Assembly: GCF_017562075.2 (NCBI RefSeq)
Contig: NC_054083.1
Location: 9,740,768 to 9,804,767 of the forward strand
DNA length: 64,000 nt
Source of the DNA: Anopheles merus
Taxonomy: Eukaryota; Arthropoda; Insecta; Diptera; Culicidae
Direction of reading: 5' to 3'
Positions 21,721 to 33,199 of this stretch are shown here, piece by piece. The notes under the pieces are model-generated. The model saw only the letters and a program-made list of their open reading frames with translations, did not search any database and was not told the DNA's origin. Each line of letters opens with the position of its first letter. The stretch's first letter is position 1. A program made the position numbers and the translations under genes.

Positions 21721-22930
21721 TTTTTTTTATTAAAACTTTTGAAAATTCAAGAACCCTCCCTCACCCCTACAATCCTGCCCGCGAGGGCGTACCCTGAAGG
21801 GGGTTTCTAGGCTTCGTGCCTGGTCTTCTACCGTGCATAACGCACCTTCCATATTTTATTTGTTATTTGAATTCAAAGAAAAAATAATCCGCTTGTATCC
21901 CTCGAACAGGGCACTTTTTCACGCTTATAGCGTCGCTGTGTTGACGTGTGTGTGAAACGTCTAGCGGGAGGCAACTTCCGCCTCGACCGCTGCAGCTTCT
22001 TCCGCAGCATTCAGGCCGCCGTTCGTGACTGCGTCATCTCGATCATGTGCGCGGTTGCGCATACCAGACGGTCCGGCTGCGATATCCGCGCTTCCTCGGC
22101 CGTCTGAATCGCCGTCGCTTCTGCTCGATGACGATGATGCAGGACTGTGCTCCCCATACAGGCGTCACTCGTCCTGCAACGCTCGGCGCCTTCTCTCTCT
22201 GAACCGCGCCTGCCGCAGCCGAAGATCTGCACGGCGGGCCGCAGTGCTTGGCGATGGTGGTGGAGATGGGGGACGTCCTGCTCGCTGCACCTCCCGTTGT
22301 CGAGCTCTGGCTGCTCGGCGGCTTGCGTTTCGACGGTCGTTCCGTGCTCGACGGATTTCCGCACGCCTTGCCTCCAGATCGGCAACATCTTCCACATGCT
22401 GCTCGTTGCCCTGGGCTGCTAGGGCTGCTCGCTCGTCGTCCCAGGCTTGCTGAAGTTCAGCCGTAATCCGCTTAGCAGCTTCGCAGATCCGGCTCCAGCT
22501 CTCGGCATCGCGCAATAAGTGCTGCTGGAGGGTTTCCGGACGGACCGGGTCCATACTTCCCTTGCCGAGTAGCTGCTGACGGACTTCAGCAAACCTCGGA
22601 CACTCGAACACCGCGTATTCTGCGGTCTCAGGAACGCCGCTACACCACTGACAGGCAGGGGACGATGTAAAACCATTGCGGCACAGGTAGTCCCGGAAAA
22701 AGCCATGTCCCGAGAGGACCTGGCACAAATGGAAAGACACATCTCCGTGCTTCCTTGACTACCAGTTGCTGATGTTGGTTAGCACACGGTGCGCCCAACG
22801 CGTGTGCCGGCTGGTGTCGGCTTCCGCATCCCACTGTTGCTGCATTTGCTCGATCGTGGCATGTCGCTCTTGCTTCCGGATGTTCGCCCTCGTGTCGGAG
22901 CGGTTTACGGCACTTAGTCGCTGGTAGACC
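21721..22930 (-). mobile_element. RT1/RT2-like retrotransposon C, 5'-truncated
   Basis: The minus-strand fragment holds only the C-terminal part of ORF2 plus the 3' UTR and a poly(A) tail (T-run at 21721-21728). The 5' truncation point at 22930 joins directly to 28S rRNA sequence. The coding part (about 22928-22165) reads through SDTRANIRKQERHATIEQ, WAHRVLTNISNW, then a TAG at about 22757, then SFHLCQVLSGHGFFRDYL and the knuckle CQWCSGVPETAEYAVFEC. In that knuckle the His position is Tyr. It ends in a basic tail. It is a dead-on-arrival copy at the 28S site. Confidence 0.75.
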
Positions 22931-22946
22931 GGGATAACAGGCTTGA

Positions 22947-23011
<65 letters not shown>

Positions 23012-23012
23012 C

Positions 23013-23060
<48 letters not shown>

Positions 23061-23575
23061 TAGCTGGACGTAGACCGTCGTGAGACAGGTTAGTTTTATC
23101 CTTTTGGTGTGTGCTTATAGTCGCTATCTTAACGGAATTCCTGGGCAGTACGAGAGGAACCACAGGTAGGAACCATTGGCTCAATACTAGTCCTACCGGA
23201 CTTTGGTATGACGCTACGTCCGCTGGATTATGCCTGAACGCCTCTAACGTCGAAGCCAATCCGAGCTGATAGCGCTTCTGAAACTCATTCGGTGTTCGGA
23301 AGCTAGCGGGCTTAACCACCCTCTGAGATCCATTGGAGTCTGCCTTTGCAACCCGGCGTCTCATCCCGCTATACCTAGGCCGCAATGAGTGGAGTTCGCT
23401 GCACGTGTTAGTACCATACAACTGGAAACGCCGTTGGGCTTGGGATACTTGAGTTCTGCCCAACGTGGACACCTAGGACTTAGCACCTAGTTTCGACACC
23501 TATCAACCGCCCGCAAACGACGGGACTTCAGGCTGGGTTGCAAGTTGTAGTGTATCGATCCTCTCAGGCGACCCA
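22931..23575 (+). rRNA. 28S rRNA, 3'-terminal fragment (probable pseudogene)
   Basis: Plus-strand match to conserved 28S landmarks: GGGATAACAGGCTTGAGGC, CCAAGCGTTCATAGCGAC, CTTCGATGTCGGCTCTTCC, GACCGTCGTGAGACAGG, and the sarcin-ricin loop AGTACGAGAGGAACC near 23,146. The 3' end follows (CGCCGTTGGGCTT and onward). It starts exactly at the RT insertion site, so the upstream 28S is absent. Differences from the universally conserved sequence (for example GGGATAACAGGC for GGGATAACTGGC) indicate a decayed fragment. The 3' boundary with the Merlin element, at about 23,575, is approximate. Confidence 0.8.
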
Positions 23576-23577
23576 TG

Positions 23578-24487
23578 CTTGGTGCTACACCGTTTGAGCT
23601 CGTACTCTCTCATGTACGAGATCAATGTCTTCTTATTTGTTCCCTTGCTCCTCAAAAATGGCTTAGTTTTACCCCATAAATTTTTTATTGTCTGCGTGTG
23701 AATTTCCCTATTTTCTGGATTTACGAAGCTAACTGAGTGGTAAACCTTTTTATGCACGTAACCATAATCCTCGAAAGTGTCGTATGATCTCCAACAATCG
23801 GCCATTATTGTGGTGCCCCAATCAACACTCTCGAGGATTAGGTCGTGCAAATTTTCCCTAGTTCTCCTACCGACTATCTCTAAGAAAATTTCCTTATTTT
23901 CCCTACAAATACCCCCTACCAACTCTAACTCCCCAGTTCTTGGCAATCGGCCTCGGTTGTACTTACATTTTACGATGAGGGACTCGTCAATTTCCACCGT
24001 TAGTCCTGGGCCTCCTATCAGCCGCCTATTCTTCTCAACATACGCACTAAATTTTTACCTTAGCCGCAAAACGGTTAACGAATGGTTTAAGCTTCTAACA
24101 CCTGACTCGGCCCTAGTACGCTTCACGTGCGAGTTTTGCGACCACTCGAAGGTAATGCGGAGAAGTTGTGCAAGCGACAATCTTGAGTTTTGGAACACAC
24201 TACCCTTCCGGATAGAGCATTCCGAACCTTCACAATTGTCGTTTGAACAAATCCATTTGTACGAATTTCTTCTTTGCGTACCTCGCAAAACCATCGAGTG
24301 GTGGCACTTCTCACATTCCTGCTCTGTCATTAATAATCCTGCATCCTTCATCAGTCGCATTACCTGTTGCCTATCCTGCGTTAAAACCGCTAAATGCCCT
24401 ATCGACTTAACTTGGATAAGCTCAATTATTTTCTTATCTAATTTTATTTCCTGTGCTCTACACTTTGATACATCAAATTTTCGATGA
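23578..24487 (-). pseudogene. Merlin (ISXO2-like DDE) transposase, one stop, C-terminally truncated
   Basis: The minus-strand frame has an N-terminal zinc-ribbon-like segment (CEKCHHSMVLRG ... WICSNDNC) and FEWS. It then passes an in-frame TAA at about 24,057 and continues through the DDE core: LTVEIDESLIVKCKYNRGR (first Asp), MADCWRSYDTF (second Asp), HKKVYHSVSFVNPE and HTQTIKNLWGKTKPF (Glu/Asn region). This is the ISXO2-like transposase domain of the Merlin superfamily. Only one stop separates two intact halves. The C-terminus runs into 28S-derived sequence near 23,578, so the 3' end is missing. No initiator ATG is evident in this frame; an upstream exon may be missing. A second, distinct Merlin copy lies at 60.2-62.0 kb. 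Confidence 0.75.
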
Positions 24488-24489
24488 TT

Positions 24490-26155
24490 GATAGCGGTGA
24501 TTTTATAATTTGCTAAAAACGAAAAATATTTAAATATTATAATTTCTCTCGATGCTTTGGCAGAGATTTATTGCTAAAGCACAACCAATTGTTTACATTG
24601 TGGTTTAACTTTTAACTGTCAAAACATGCAAGTGACCCAATTGCCCCAACTTAAACCCTCGAGTAATTAACTGATAAAGCAATTACCACCCAGTCGAACA
24701 AATTATTTCATATTTGCGTTAAGTTAAATTTGAAGTTTCACGTTTAAAGAATAAAATGCATTGGAAAAAGAGTGTTTTATTTAAATTATCGTATAAAATA
24801 AAATAACGATCGATATGCTGCATAACTATTTAGTTAACTGCCCAGCTAGCGCTACATGTGCTACATGTACTATAGCAACGCAACACGAATGTGTAGCGCA
24901 CTCGGCAACAGTAACCAGGGTGTGGCCACTCGTATCCGGTAGCCAGCTAGCTAGCCAGATAGGTAGTCAGTCAATCAGTCAGCCAGCCAACGAGTTAACC
25001 GGCGACTAGCATAGCTGCGAGCCAACAGTAAACATGAACAGGGAGTGTTTATATATTGGCTGCGCAACTGTGGCTAGTGCAACGATCGATTTACCCATTC
25101 TCGTGTGAGCATCATGTTCGACCAGACAACGGCAGCCAACAGACATCGTGTGAAACAGCCAACCCAGTCAGCCCTTTGATTTCGTACGGTCAGATATATG
25201 CAACAACAATGTAATTGGTTTTAGAATATGTACGAGAAGGAGCAAGATTAATGTCACGTGGTGATGCAGTGCAGCAGACCGATTGTGCGTGGCTGCAGTG
25301 ACAGCAACATTGGCGGTTCGATGGTGTATCGACTAGTGAACCGTTCAATAGTTTCGCTTTGCGAACTACTTCGATCAGCTAACCGTTAATACGTATATTT
25401 CCGTATATAAATATATATTTTCGTATATAAATCTCCCAAATACATGCCGAACAATCAAACCGAATGCATGTGCAGAATATAATCAGCCACTTTTCCTAAG
25501 TGATAATTATCTGCACATGGACGAATCAACTAGATACGTGTGGATGCAATACCGTATAATCAGAAAGAATATAAGAAGTAGGGACATATAATTTAGTTCA
25601 GCTCAGCTTCAGGCTTCCATGTGATTGTTCTGAAATTAGTAATCAGAAAGAAAAGAAAGGACGCTGAGCCACGTAATCACCAAGGGCAACCAATACATCA
25701 GAAAACCGTTGTCATATTCTACGCCCTGTTTACGAACGGAGTAGATGCGAGTTGATAAAACGTTTTCGAATAATGTGTTACATGAAATGATTTAGAGGAA
25801 ACAAAAGTGTAATTAAATAGAAGAAAGTAATAGCAGCATAGATGCGAATTATTTCTGCATATAGTTATCCTCGATGGAAAGAAGCGACGCATGTCTTTAG
25901 CGCTAACAAATCTAAGATGGTACTAAAGAACATACGTACGTGTAACTAACATCTTTTCGAACACATAATGGACCACTTTCTAACCCCATTTTGAAAACAG
26001 CATCAAGCAGTCCTCTGGGTTCCCCTCCCTGCACAAGGAAGGATTACGTTATGTGGAGAAAAGCATTCGTTTTAATTAGGTCTAACGCCGGTCAACGCTC
26101 GGTGATGTGATCTAAGTGATATAATTTGGATAACATATCAGTTGGGATGATGAGT
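24490..26155. other. non-coding stretch, nothing recognised
   Basis: No open frame with recognisable content. Short simple repeats are present: GTCAGTCAATCAGTCAGCCAGC near 24,967-24,990 and TATATAAATATATATTTTCG-type AT repeats near 25,395-25,435. Confidence 0.5.
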
Positions 26156-26157
26156 CT

Positions 26158-26365
26158 TTTTCTTCTTCATTTTGGGACAATAACCGCTACCGGTCAAGGC
26201 CTGCTTGTACCCACTAGTGAAGTGAGCTTGGCTTTCATTGACTTATTGTTACCATAGCAGGATAGTCAGTCCTTCGTATGGGAGCACGGTCTATTCGGGG
26301 ATTGAACCCATAACGGGCATGTTGTTAAGCCGTACGAGTTGGCGACGCCCACCACCAGACCATTT
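26158..26365 (-). repeat. SINE200-like element
   Basis: Close to the copy at 6.9 kb along its length (core CCATAGCAGGATAGTCAG, B-box complement TTGAACCCATAACGGGC). The tail is a TTCTTCTTC run at 26,160. Head bases are mutated (GTTGGCGACGCCCACC). Confidence 0.7.
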
Positions 26366-26465
26366 GACTAGATCGTGAAAAATCTTAAAGTCCAGGATTC
26401 ACCAGCTGACCATCACCAGGCCATTTGACTAGATCTTGTAAAATCTTAAAGTCCAGGATTCTCAA
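26353..26465. repeat. 63-bp tandem duplication at a SINE edge
   Basis: Two copies of a unit containing CATTTGACTAGATC, then AAAATCTTAAAGTCCAGG, start near 26,353 and 26,416. The unit begins in the SINE head and runs into flanking sequence, so the duplication postdates the insertion. Confidence 0.65.
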
Positions 26466-26561
26466 CTCGATTTTAAACAGTTTAAAAAATGGCAAAGTTT
26501 TAACGGGATATCGCTAAAATACAGTTTATCCTACTTGGCTTGATAAGCACGCATATAGTTA

Positions 26562-26735
26562 CTTCTTCTTCTTCTATTTGGCTTAACGTTCTACTCGGAC
26601 ATGCCGGCCTATACAGGCTTTCGAGACTTAATTCATCACCACGTAGCCGGATAGTCGATCCTTGCTACGGGGGGACGGTCCATTCTGGGCTTGAACCCAT
26701 GACGGGCATGTTATTGAGTCGTTCCCAAAGCATGG
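26562..26735 (-). repeat. SINE, second subfamily
   Basis: The tail (CTTCTTCTTCTATTTGGC), GGCTTTCGAGACTTAATT, then the core CACGTAGCCGGATAGTCG and the B-box complement CTTGAACCCATGACGGGC. It shares its tail type with the copy at 6.43 kb and the fragment at 50.8 kb. Confidence 0.65.
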
Positions 26736-26905
26736 CAAATGACTCGAAACAGTGCTGTTTCTACGCACCTGCAACCGACAAACGATGTATAATAAATTGC
26801 AAAGGGGTAATAATTTGCACAGCATGGCAATACGCCTGTTGCAGATATTCCATGTACCTACCATGTTTGCACTGAGTTTCCTAGGGTAAGGTACGTTTTC
26901 TCTCG

Positions 26906-27200
26906 AATTAAGATTTTCGGACTTAGCCTATTTTTCAAGTTATCAACCGATTCAAACCATTGAAAGATTACATCCTTGGACATTTACTATGTCCCATATA
27001 AGTTTACGTGGGAAGTATTCGGGTTCAGAATTCTTGGACTTGGCGTATTTTAAGAATTTATCATCAAATTGAAACTATTAAAGGGTAACACACTAAGAGT
27101 AGCTTGGCAGCTTATGGCCTGATACGTGATAAGTATTTGGGTTCAGAATCCCGGACTTAGCGCTTTTTCCATCATGAAGGATCGAATCAAACATACCAAC
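26906..27200. repeat. degenerate tandem repeat, about 112-bp period, three units
   Basis: Three diverged units each contain a GGGTTCAGAAT-like start (absent in the first), a GGACTTAGC / GGACTTGGC block, and a TATCAACCGATTCAAACC-like block, beginning near 26,906, 27,017 and 27,130. No coding signal. Confidence 0.5.
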
Positions 27201-27479
27201 TAGGAAACGTGCACTACTTTCCTAGGACTTGTGTGAAATATGGTGATTAAGTGCCTGTGAGGATTGACGGTTGCTTAACGGTACTTAACACAGGGGAAGC
27301 CCTTAAGAGAGAAGTAGCTAGTGTCGATGGAACAAAGCGTATGTAATACAATCCGAACAAGTACAATAAAGAACTCTTCTTACTAGTATTTCTGTCCTAG
27401 AATGGTGTCCTTGACTGTCGGGAAAGCAGGTTGCTTATCGGGGTAAACAAATGAAATGGATCCCTTTTTTATTGTCGAT

Positions 27480-27900
27480 GGGGAAATCTTACACAAGTGT
27501 TACGTCCGGGTTGGGGGTGATATACGACGGAGGCCGATTGAAACTCCGGACGCAATGATTGAACTTTTAACAAACATGTATTACAAAGATTACTTAAAGC
27601 TAACACACTAAAATATTGTCCGCGGCACTTCTATGCTTTCTCGCTGCTGAACCCCGAAGAAGGCACGATCGGATTTTCCCGCACGATCGCAGCTTCCCGA
27701 TCGCTGACACCGAAACGTCTGACAGTTGTCGCACGGTCGCGACAACCTAGAGTACAAATGTCGTGCGGCGTCGTACAATTTCACTTCGTTCTCCTCGGTC
27801 GATGACATACCTTCGATGTTGCTGTCGAATCATTATCCTCCGAACTGCCTGCAGTATCATACTCAAATTAAATCTGTTAACAGACATAACTTCTATGATA
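27480..27900. other. unassigned GC-richer stretch
   Basis: It contains TGTTACGTCCGGGTTGG at about 27,499, which would fit an LTR beginning. I could not find a matching end or target duplication, so it is left unassigned. Confidence 0.3.
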
Positions 27901-27929
27901 TTCACGGGGGTTCACTCTTCGTCAACTTG

Positions 27930-30225
27930 GTGTTGTAGTCTGATGAGTACTTCTTGATGACGATCACAATGCAAGATCGTATGCTCGGCGGTTTCTGGTT
28001 CTTCGCATGCATCGCATAGCGGTGATCCTGTAAGCTGCATCCGGTGTAGTTGGTGGGCGTAGAATCCATGGCTAGAAAGAAATTGAGAATGATAAAAGTC
28101 TACATATCCAAACCTTCTACTTATCCATCTTTTGACGTCGGATATGAGGCGGTATGTCTATCGACCGTGTACCCTCTCATTCGATTCTCGTTACCATCGT
28201 TCCATATTTGTGACACGTTCCATGTTACGTGCAACCGTTCCTGCGATGTTCTCTGCTCGTCTCCGATGAAAGGTCCTGGAGTCCTCGTCCAGAAGGAGAT
28301 GAAGCGGGATCATTCCCGCAATCACGTTAAACTACTGATCGGTAAAACCTACGAAGCCACTGTCGGCGATTAGCAAATCGTAAAGTATGTGACCAAATAG
28401 GCGAGGCATACCGGACCTTCGCCGCTACTGTAAGAGCAATTGCTCACCGTACACTACTACCTGGACCTGCCTTATTCGGCATCATCCTTACCAAGGTGGT
28501 CCATGGTTTCGTCGCTCTCTCCCCCGCTTATCGAATGTGTGAAATGTAATTGAGGCGCTCATCTAAGACCAGCCCCAAATACTTCAAACTTTACACCGGT
28601 TCCCGTGGTGGTTGGTGGGCTTTGGTACTAACACCAACCTCTGCCTTTTTCTCGTCGGGAAACTTTCAATCCTCCAGACATTGCTGGCCCACGGTACGAA
28701 ATGCATCGGTTGCTGTTTTCATACCCACTTTCAGCGCCTCGTTCGGGATCTCATCTGGACCCGGCGCTTTCTTGTAGGGTAGTCTTGTTGCAACCGCAAT
28801 AACTTTATGATTGATAATATCCCTCAACTCTCGTGGTAGATCAGTTCGGTAATCAGGCCACACCGTGTTTGGGTGTGTAGAAAAAAGCTTGCTCACCACT
28901 TCTCGAAATTCATCCAACGTCATAGTTCGTGGTCCAATACTACACTCGGCCACTTTCTTTAAAGTATGATAAACAAGCGTGGTAGGTCCAAATTGAGGTG
29001 GCAAGATGGCTTGGAGGCGTCCGCCATTCAGGCCGGGATAACGGACTGGCAGACGAAGGCGCGAGACGGTGAGCGGTTTCGGACACTCCTGAGGCAGGCC
29101 AAGACCGCAAAACGGTTGTAGCGCCGGATAACACAACATGATAAACAATACCGAATGTAGCGTTGTTCGCTGAGACCTAGGAACTCGTCACACTGCCTGT
29201 TTCGGGTGTGCTTCATCACTCTTTTTAGTGCGTTCCTCGCCACCCTGAACTAGTCCCTAAAAATAGGAATACAAGTTAGTGTTATACGCCCTCTGGGCTA
29301 ATGAATCGCACTCTTTGCGTAGTGCCTCGATTTCCAACGTCCACCAAAAAGCACTTTAGTTGGAAGTGTACTCCCTATGCTTCAACGTCGCATTGCACGC
29401 CGTGACAAGGATACTCATTAATTGCTCGCTTGTTTTGATCTCTGTCTCGTAAGCGGCTTACATCATCGCTTCAAATGTATCTGTTAAAGTACTTAGTACT
29501 CCATCTCTTGATTGGACGTGATAAATTCCGCACGCTTTGTGTCTCGAGATCTATTCGTATCGCACGATGATCCGAGTTCATATAACTATTATCTATTATT
29601 ATCTCCCACTTGTAGGATCTTGCAACTGTTTTGCTTGCAAAAGTAAGATCCACTACAGATGAACATCCTGGTCCAACCTAAGTTGGTTCGTTACAATCGT
29701 TCAATATAATTGCGTCAATCTGCGCAAAGGTAGATAGCATCATATCTCCTCGTTGTTCTTGGACATCACCCCTGTTGACAAGCTGGTTGTTCCAACTTAT
29801 TGACCATGTATTAAAGTCCCCACCTATTATAAACTTGTGGATACCGGTTACAGCTAAGACCGTGTTATCCAACATGTTCTGGAACTCTTCCAGACTGAAT
29901 CTTGGTGCTGCGTAAACGCTGACCACACGCATATCACCTATGGCAACAACCATAAATCCCTTCAGAGCCTTATTGACTACCCTTACTGGTAAGTCCCCGT
30001 TCACTACTACTGCTGCCGTATTGTCGTCATTGCGCTATACATTGACATTGGTTGTCGCTAGATAAGGATCTGATATCAACACCACATCAGCAGAATCCTC
30101 CCGTATCGTTTGCTGTTGCCCTCGTTCCGCAATCCAAACACTTAACAGCGTTAGTACAGGCGCCTTTCTTGTGTCCACTCAAATCGCGTTTCAAACCGCA
30201 TAAGGAAAGTACTCTACGTTCTAGG
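27930..30225 (-). mobile_element. decayed R1-clade non-LTR retrotransposon
   Basis: Pieces occur in correct order on the minus strand. There is an ORF1 zinc-knuckle remnant near 30,110-30,220 (GACTNAVKCLDCG). The endonuclease covers 30004-29471 (VVAIGDMRVVSVYAAPRF, FIIGGDFNTWSISW, VVDLTFASK, NSDHRAIRIDL). The beginning of the RT is at 29,148-28,666 (STHPNTVWPD, PYKKAPGPDEIPNEAL). After a deletion of most of the RT core comes the C-terminal knuckle near 27,990-28,045 (CDACEEPETAEHTILHC). Multiple stops and frame changes show long decay. It is R1-clade but clearly different from the RT elements at 9-23 kb. Confidence 0.7.
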
Positions 30226-30836
30226 ATTTCTGTTCAAGAATATTGTCCGCGACGGTCGGGGAAGAAGGTTGCAAAACAAAAGAAATAGACCTCTTCAGAG
30301 AACGCCAAAAATCCTGTCCCTGCCGATTTTTCACTGTAATCTACAGCATAGACATTATTAGACGCCTTAGTATTAACCGCCGGCAAAAGGCTTCCCGGCA
30401 GGCAATTGACGATTAATAATATGGCTTGGGGTGTTTAAACGCATGGAAGAGCAGGAAGAAACACGGACGAGCGCTGATGAACTGCAACTGTGTTCGTGTA
30501 ACAGCACCAAACGGTATGTGACGACGTACAGTGTGTAGATGTGTGTGTGTAATTTTAGGCAGCGAAGATGGATCGAGGTTATGTTTACTAAGTGAAAGAG
30601 TTTCATGCAGAAGCGTCTTTGTAATAAACATGTATTTAAGTTGCATATTTTCAGTGTTAAAGTTTGTAAAGTGAACTTAGAAGTAATAACCAATGGTGCT
30701 ATTCACTTGTGTGCTGTTGGCGAATATTGAAGCGTTGAAATATTAAAGCTTCCTATGTTAGTTTGTTGTGCTTAGTGTGAAGCAAAAATGTGTGCTAAAG
30801 TGTTATAAATTAGAAATATTTATACATATACGTCTA

Positions 30837-31344
30837 ATGTTCGGTTGTACCCATCTTATTTTCCATATTTTTGGGTGTGCTTATCGTTTACCAGGAGAAA
30901 AAGATTGTACGTTATATACGTGCAGCTATTTCGCCTCCGCAGGAAGGTATGTTAATAAAAGTGATTGTATTTGTAATTTTTCATTACGCTGAAATTAAAT
31001 AACTAATCGAATAAAATTTGCCGTCAAACATTATGAATAATCGATGTTATCAGTGTTCTTCAGGAGTGTTCCAAGCTTTCCGAAGACACACAAATCCGAT
31101 TCACCTCGTATGCACCCAGCGGATTTCATGCGAAGAATATTGGAAAGCCATCAAAGAAGTGGGCATGATGGTAATGATACTTTGATTCTTTTTACTTTTA
31201 GATTTCTTATCCTTATTTTTGTTTACAACAACCTTGCATCGTTGGCGCAGGCCTTATGGGAACTGCGCGGTCAGAGCAACAACCGGATAAGCATTTCGTT
31301 CCAAGTGGAAATTATATCAAGTTTGGGAATTGAAGAGAGTTACG
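30837..31344 (+). CDS. possible three-exon small gene, unrecognised
   Basis: Three stretches bounded by good splice signals can be joined in phase. The first runs from ATG 30837 to a donor (AG|GTATGT) near 30,945, with a hydrophobic start and several Cys. The second lies between TTCTTCAG near 31,063 and ATG|GTAATG near 31,170. The third follows TTGGCGCAG near 31,250 and stops in one frame after a segment rich in polar residues (PDKHFVPSGNYIKFGN). A second frame is also open through exons 2 and 3 and ends at 31,355, so the correct frame is not decided. No family is recognised. If the first reading is right, the product would be a secreted polypeptide of about 100 residues. It is a candidate host gene in a transposon-poor patch. 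Confidence 0.22.
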
Positions 31345-31587
31345 GCACACTGTGAACATGGTTGTAAACAATCGATGGTAACATTTATATATAACATTTA
31401 TATATCGACGTATGTTGTTTGATGTTTTTTTAGGTAAATTGGTCCAACGGAACAGCTTATCCCGGCCTTTCTCGGGTTTAGTTGCTGTTGCTTGACCGCG
31501 ACGATTGACACCAGAGTTTGCTATGGTCGTATTGTCGTCGTGTAATCGTGTTATTGCTGTTAACGCCCTTTGTTTATAGCTATTAAG

Positions 31588-31770
31588 ATGCAACAGCATT
31601 ATTTATTTTCCGGAATATCGTTAGCGTTGTTCGTCCTTGGTCAAACGGTTGACAGTGGGCAATTAAGTACAATAAATGATAGGAGCAAAAACGCGAGTGC
31701 TGTTAGTGATTTGCAAAATGAAACCAACAGCCATTTTACATTTTTTATCTTAAACAAGCATTGCCCCTGA
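31588..31770 (+). CDS. small ORF with signal-peptide-like start
   Basis: ATG at 31588 in an AAGATG context opens a 60-residue product. The N-terminus is signal-peptide-like: a short start, the hydrophobic run GISLALFVLG, and a likely cleavage near residue 20 (TVDS|GQLS). A polar segment follows with two potential N-glycosylation sites (NAS, NET), and it ends at TGA 31770. The only Cys is near the end. No homologue is recognised. It could be a first exon or chance. Confidence 0.28.
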   Translation: MQQHYLFSGISLALFVLGQTVDSGQLSTINDRSKNASAVSDLQNETNSHFTFFILNKHCP

Positions 31771-32019
31771 AAGCTACCAAAGCAAATGTGTATTACGTAC
31801 CACTAGCTGTGTGATAGGTACAATAAAAGGTATAATTTTTCATTTAATTTGTAAAATTAGAAAAGAATAGATAAAAGGTGATTGATAAATATAGTATCAA
31901 TAGGACATTACGATTAATAAAAATGGAAAAGCAATGTGTTTATCAATAAATAATATGTAATATATGAACAGCAACTATTAATAGGTAGAGCAATTCAACA
32001 AAATAAATAAATGTTAATT

Positions 32020-33113
32020 TCTTTCTTCTATGGCAGCTTTTTTTAACATTTCCCTACATGTTTACTCTTGCTGGTGCATGTGTCAGTTTTCTTTTTAAAT
32101 ATTCTTTATCAAATTCTATATCTACGTCCATTCTAACGTGGTTTGTGTTGATATACTTAAATAAGCACTGTATTTATGTAGTTACTAAAAGCTATTTTTT
32201 TCCTGACGATCCTTCCCAGCTACACCGTGCAAGAAAAGTCCTATCAAACATCACGTCTAAAGCCTCATGCATCCTGTTGTTGACATCCTGGCTGCTGATA
32301 TCTGCATCTATTATTTAAGTATAACAGCAAAATGCAAAATCATCTCCAGCTATTTTTGCTTCAAAAGCATCAAACTGTTGTTCATTTCCGATTTTTTCCA
32401 TGGCTAAACTCTGCGCATTTCTTCTTATACCCTTCATAGGATTCAGTATTGTGGACTGCTCATTTAAAATCACCAATATCTGAGCGCTGCGTGCATCTAT
32501 TTTCGTGCATCCGACAACGAAGGCAGCAGCTTCCAGAATGCTCTGTAGAAGTAATTGAAAGGACTGCTTGATTTGCTCCTGCTGCTGCCTGGTGTTCATC
32601 GTCGGTGATCATCATTATTGGCGACGAAGGCAGCACAGATTCGTACACCGGAAACGTGGCAGATCTCGTTGACGGTTTCTGATCACTTTTCCTGGTTATA
32701 TTTTTAGGCAAATTTATCACAACACTACCAGTTGCTCGTTCAGTCGTTATGTACGATGTACCGGCGCTTGATGATGGCGCAGCAGTACTAGTTGACGGTT
32801 GCTGTCCATGTTGCTGGCCTAACGGACGGAATGGTGCAGGAACACCAGGTAATGTTGACCGATGATGATTACCATCACCGGCATTCGAGACCAGCACTGG
32901 CACTGCATCCGTTACCTTCAGCTGTTCAACAACACGGACTGGCATTCTTTGTTGACTGCGCTGACCGGCCACTGAAACCACCGATTGCGCTGCACTTGTT
33001 GTCGGAAGTTGTCCAACAACACGGACTGGTACATCTGACTGACGAAACGATTGCACACCCGCAATGGCCGAAGGCATTACTTGTAAAGGAAATGGCACGT
33101 GAGACTCTTCCAC
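32020..33113 (-). pseudogene. second DUF4806-like gene, fragmented
   Basis: The minus-strand ORF 33113-32460 is rich in Q, S and V, with an internal repeat: MPVRVVEQL against VPVRVVGQL, each in a unit of roughly 35 residues. A second frame (32599-32315) continues with a helix-like stretch (FQLLLQSILEAAAF) and EQQFDAFEAKI. A third reading near 32,300-32,200 gives NRMHEALDVMFDRTFLARCSWEG, which closely parallels the DUF4806-like block of the gene at 0.5-1.7 kb (NRMNDAVIKLFSATFLCKCSWLG). A possible acceptor, TAATAG, precedes it. The pieces may be exons of one gene or a decayed copy; several stops favour decay. The function of DUF4806 proteins is unknown. Confidence 0.4.
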
Positions 33114-33199
33114 AACTTCCTTTTATACTGCATTTCGAGCTGCTTGTGCGCAGACTTATGAATGAATGGGAGAAGTCTAAGGACTTGTGAAGAAGGAAT

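Noticed and set aside
23041..23472. 143-codon minus-strand open frame
   Set aside because: It lies entirely on 28S rRNA sequence, where long chance frames are common.
27499..27886. Possible LTR starting TGTTACGTCCGG
   Set aside because: No matching 3' end, no target duplication, and no internal LTR-element sequence next to it.
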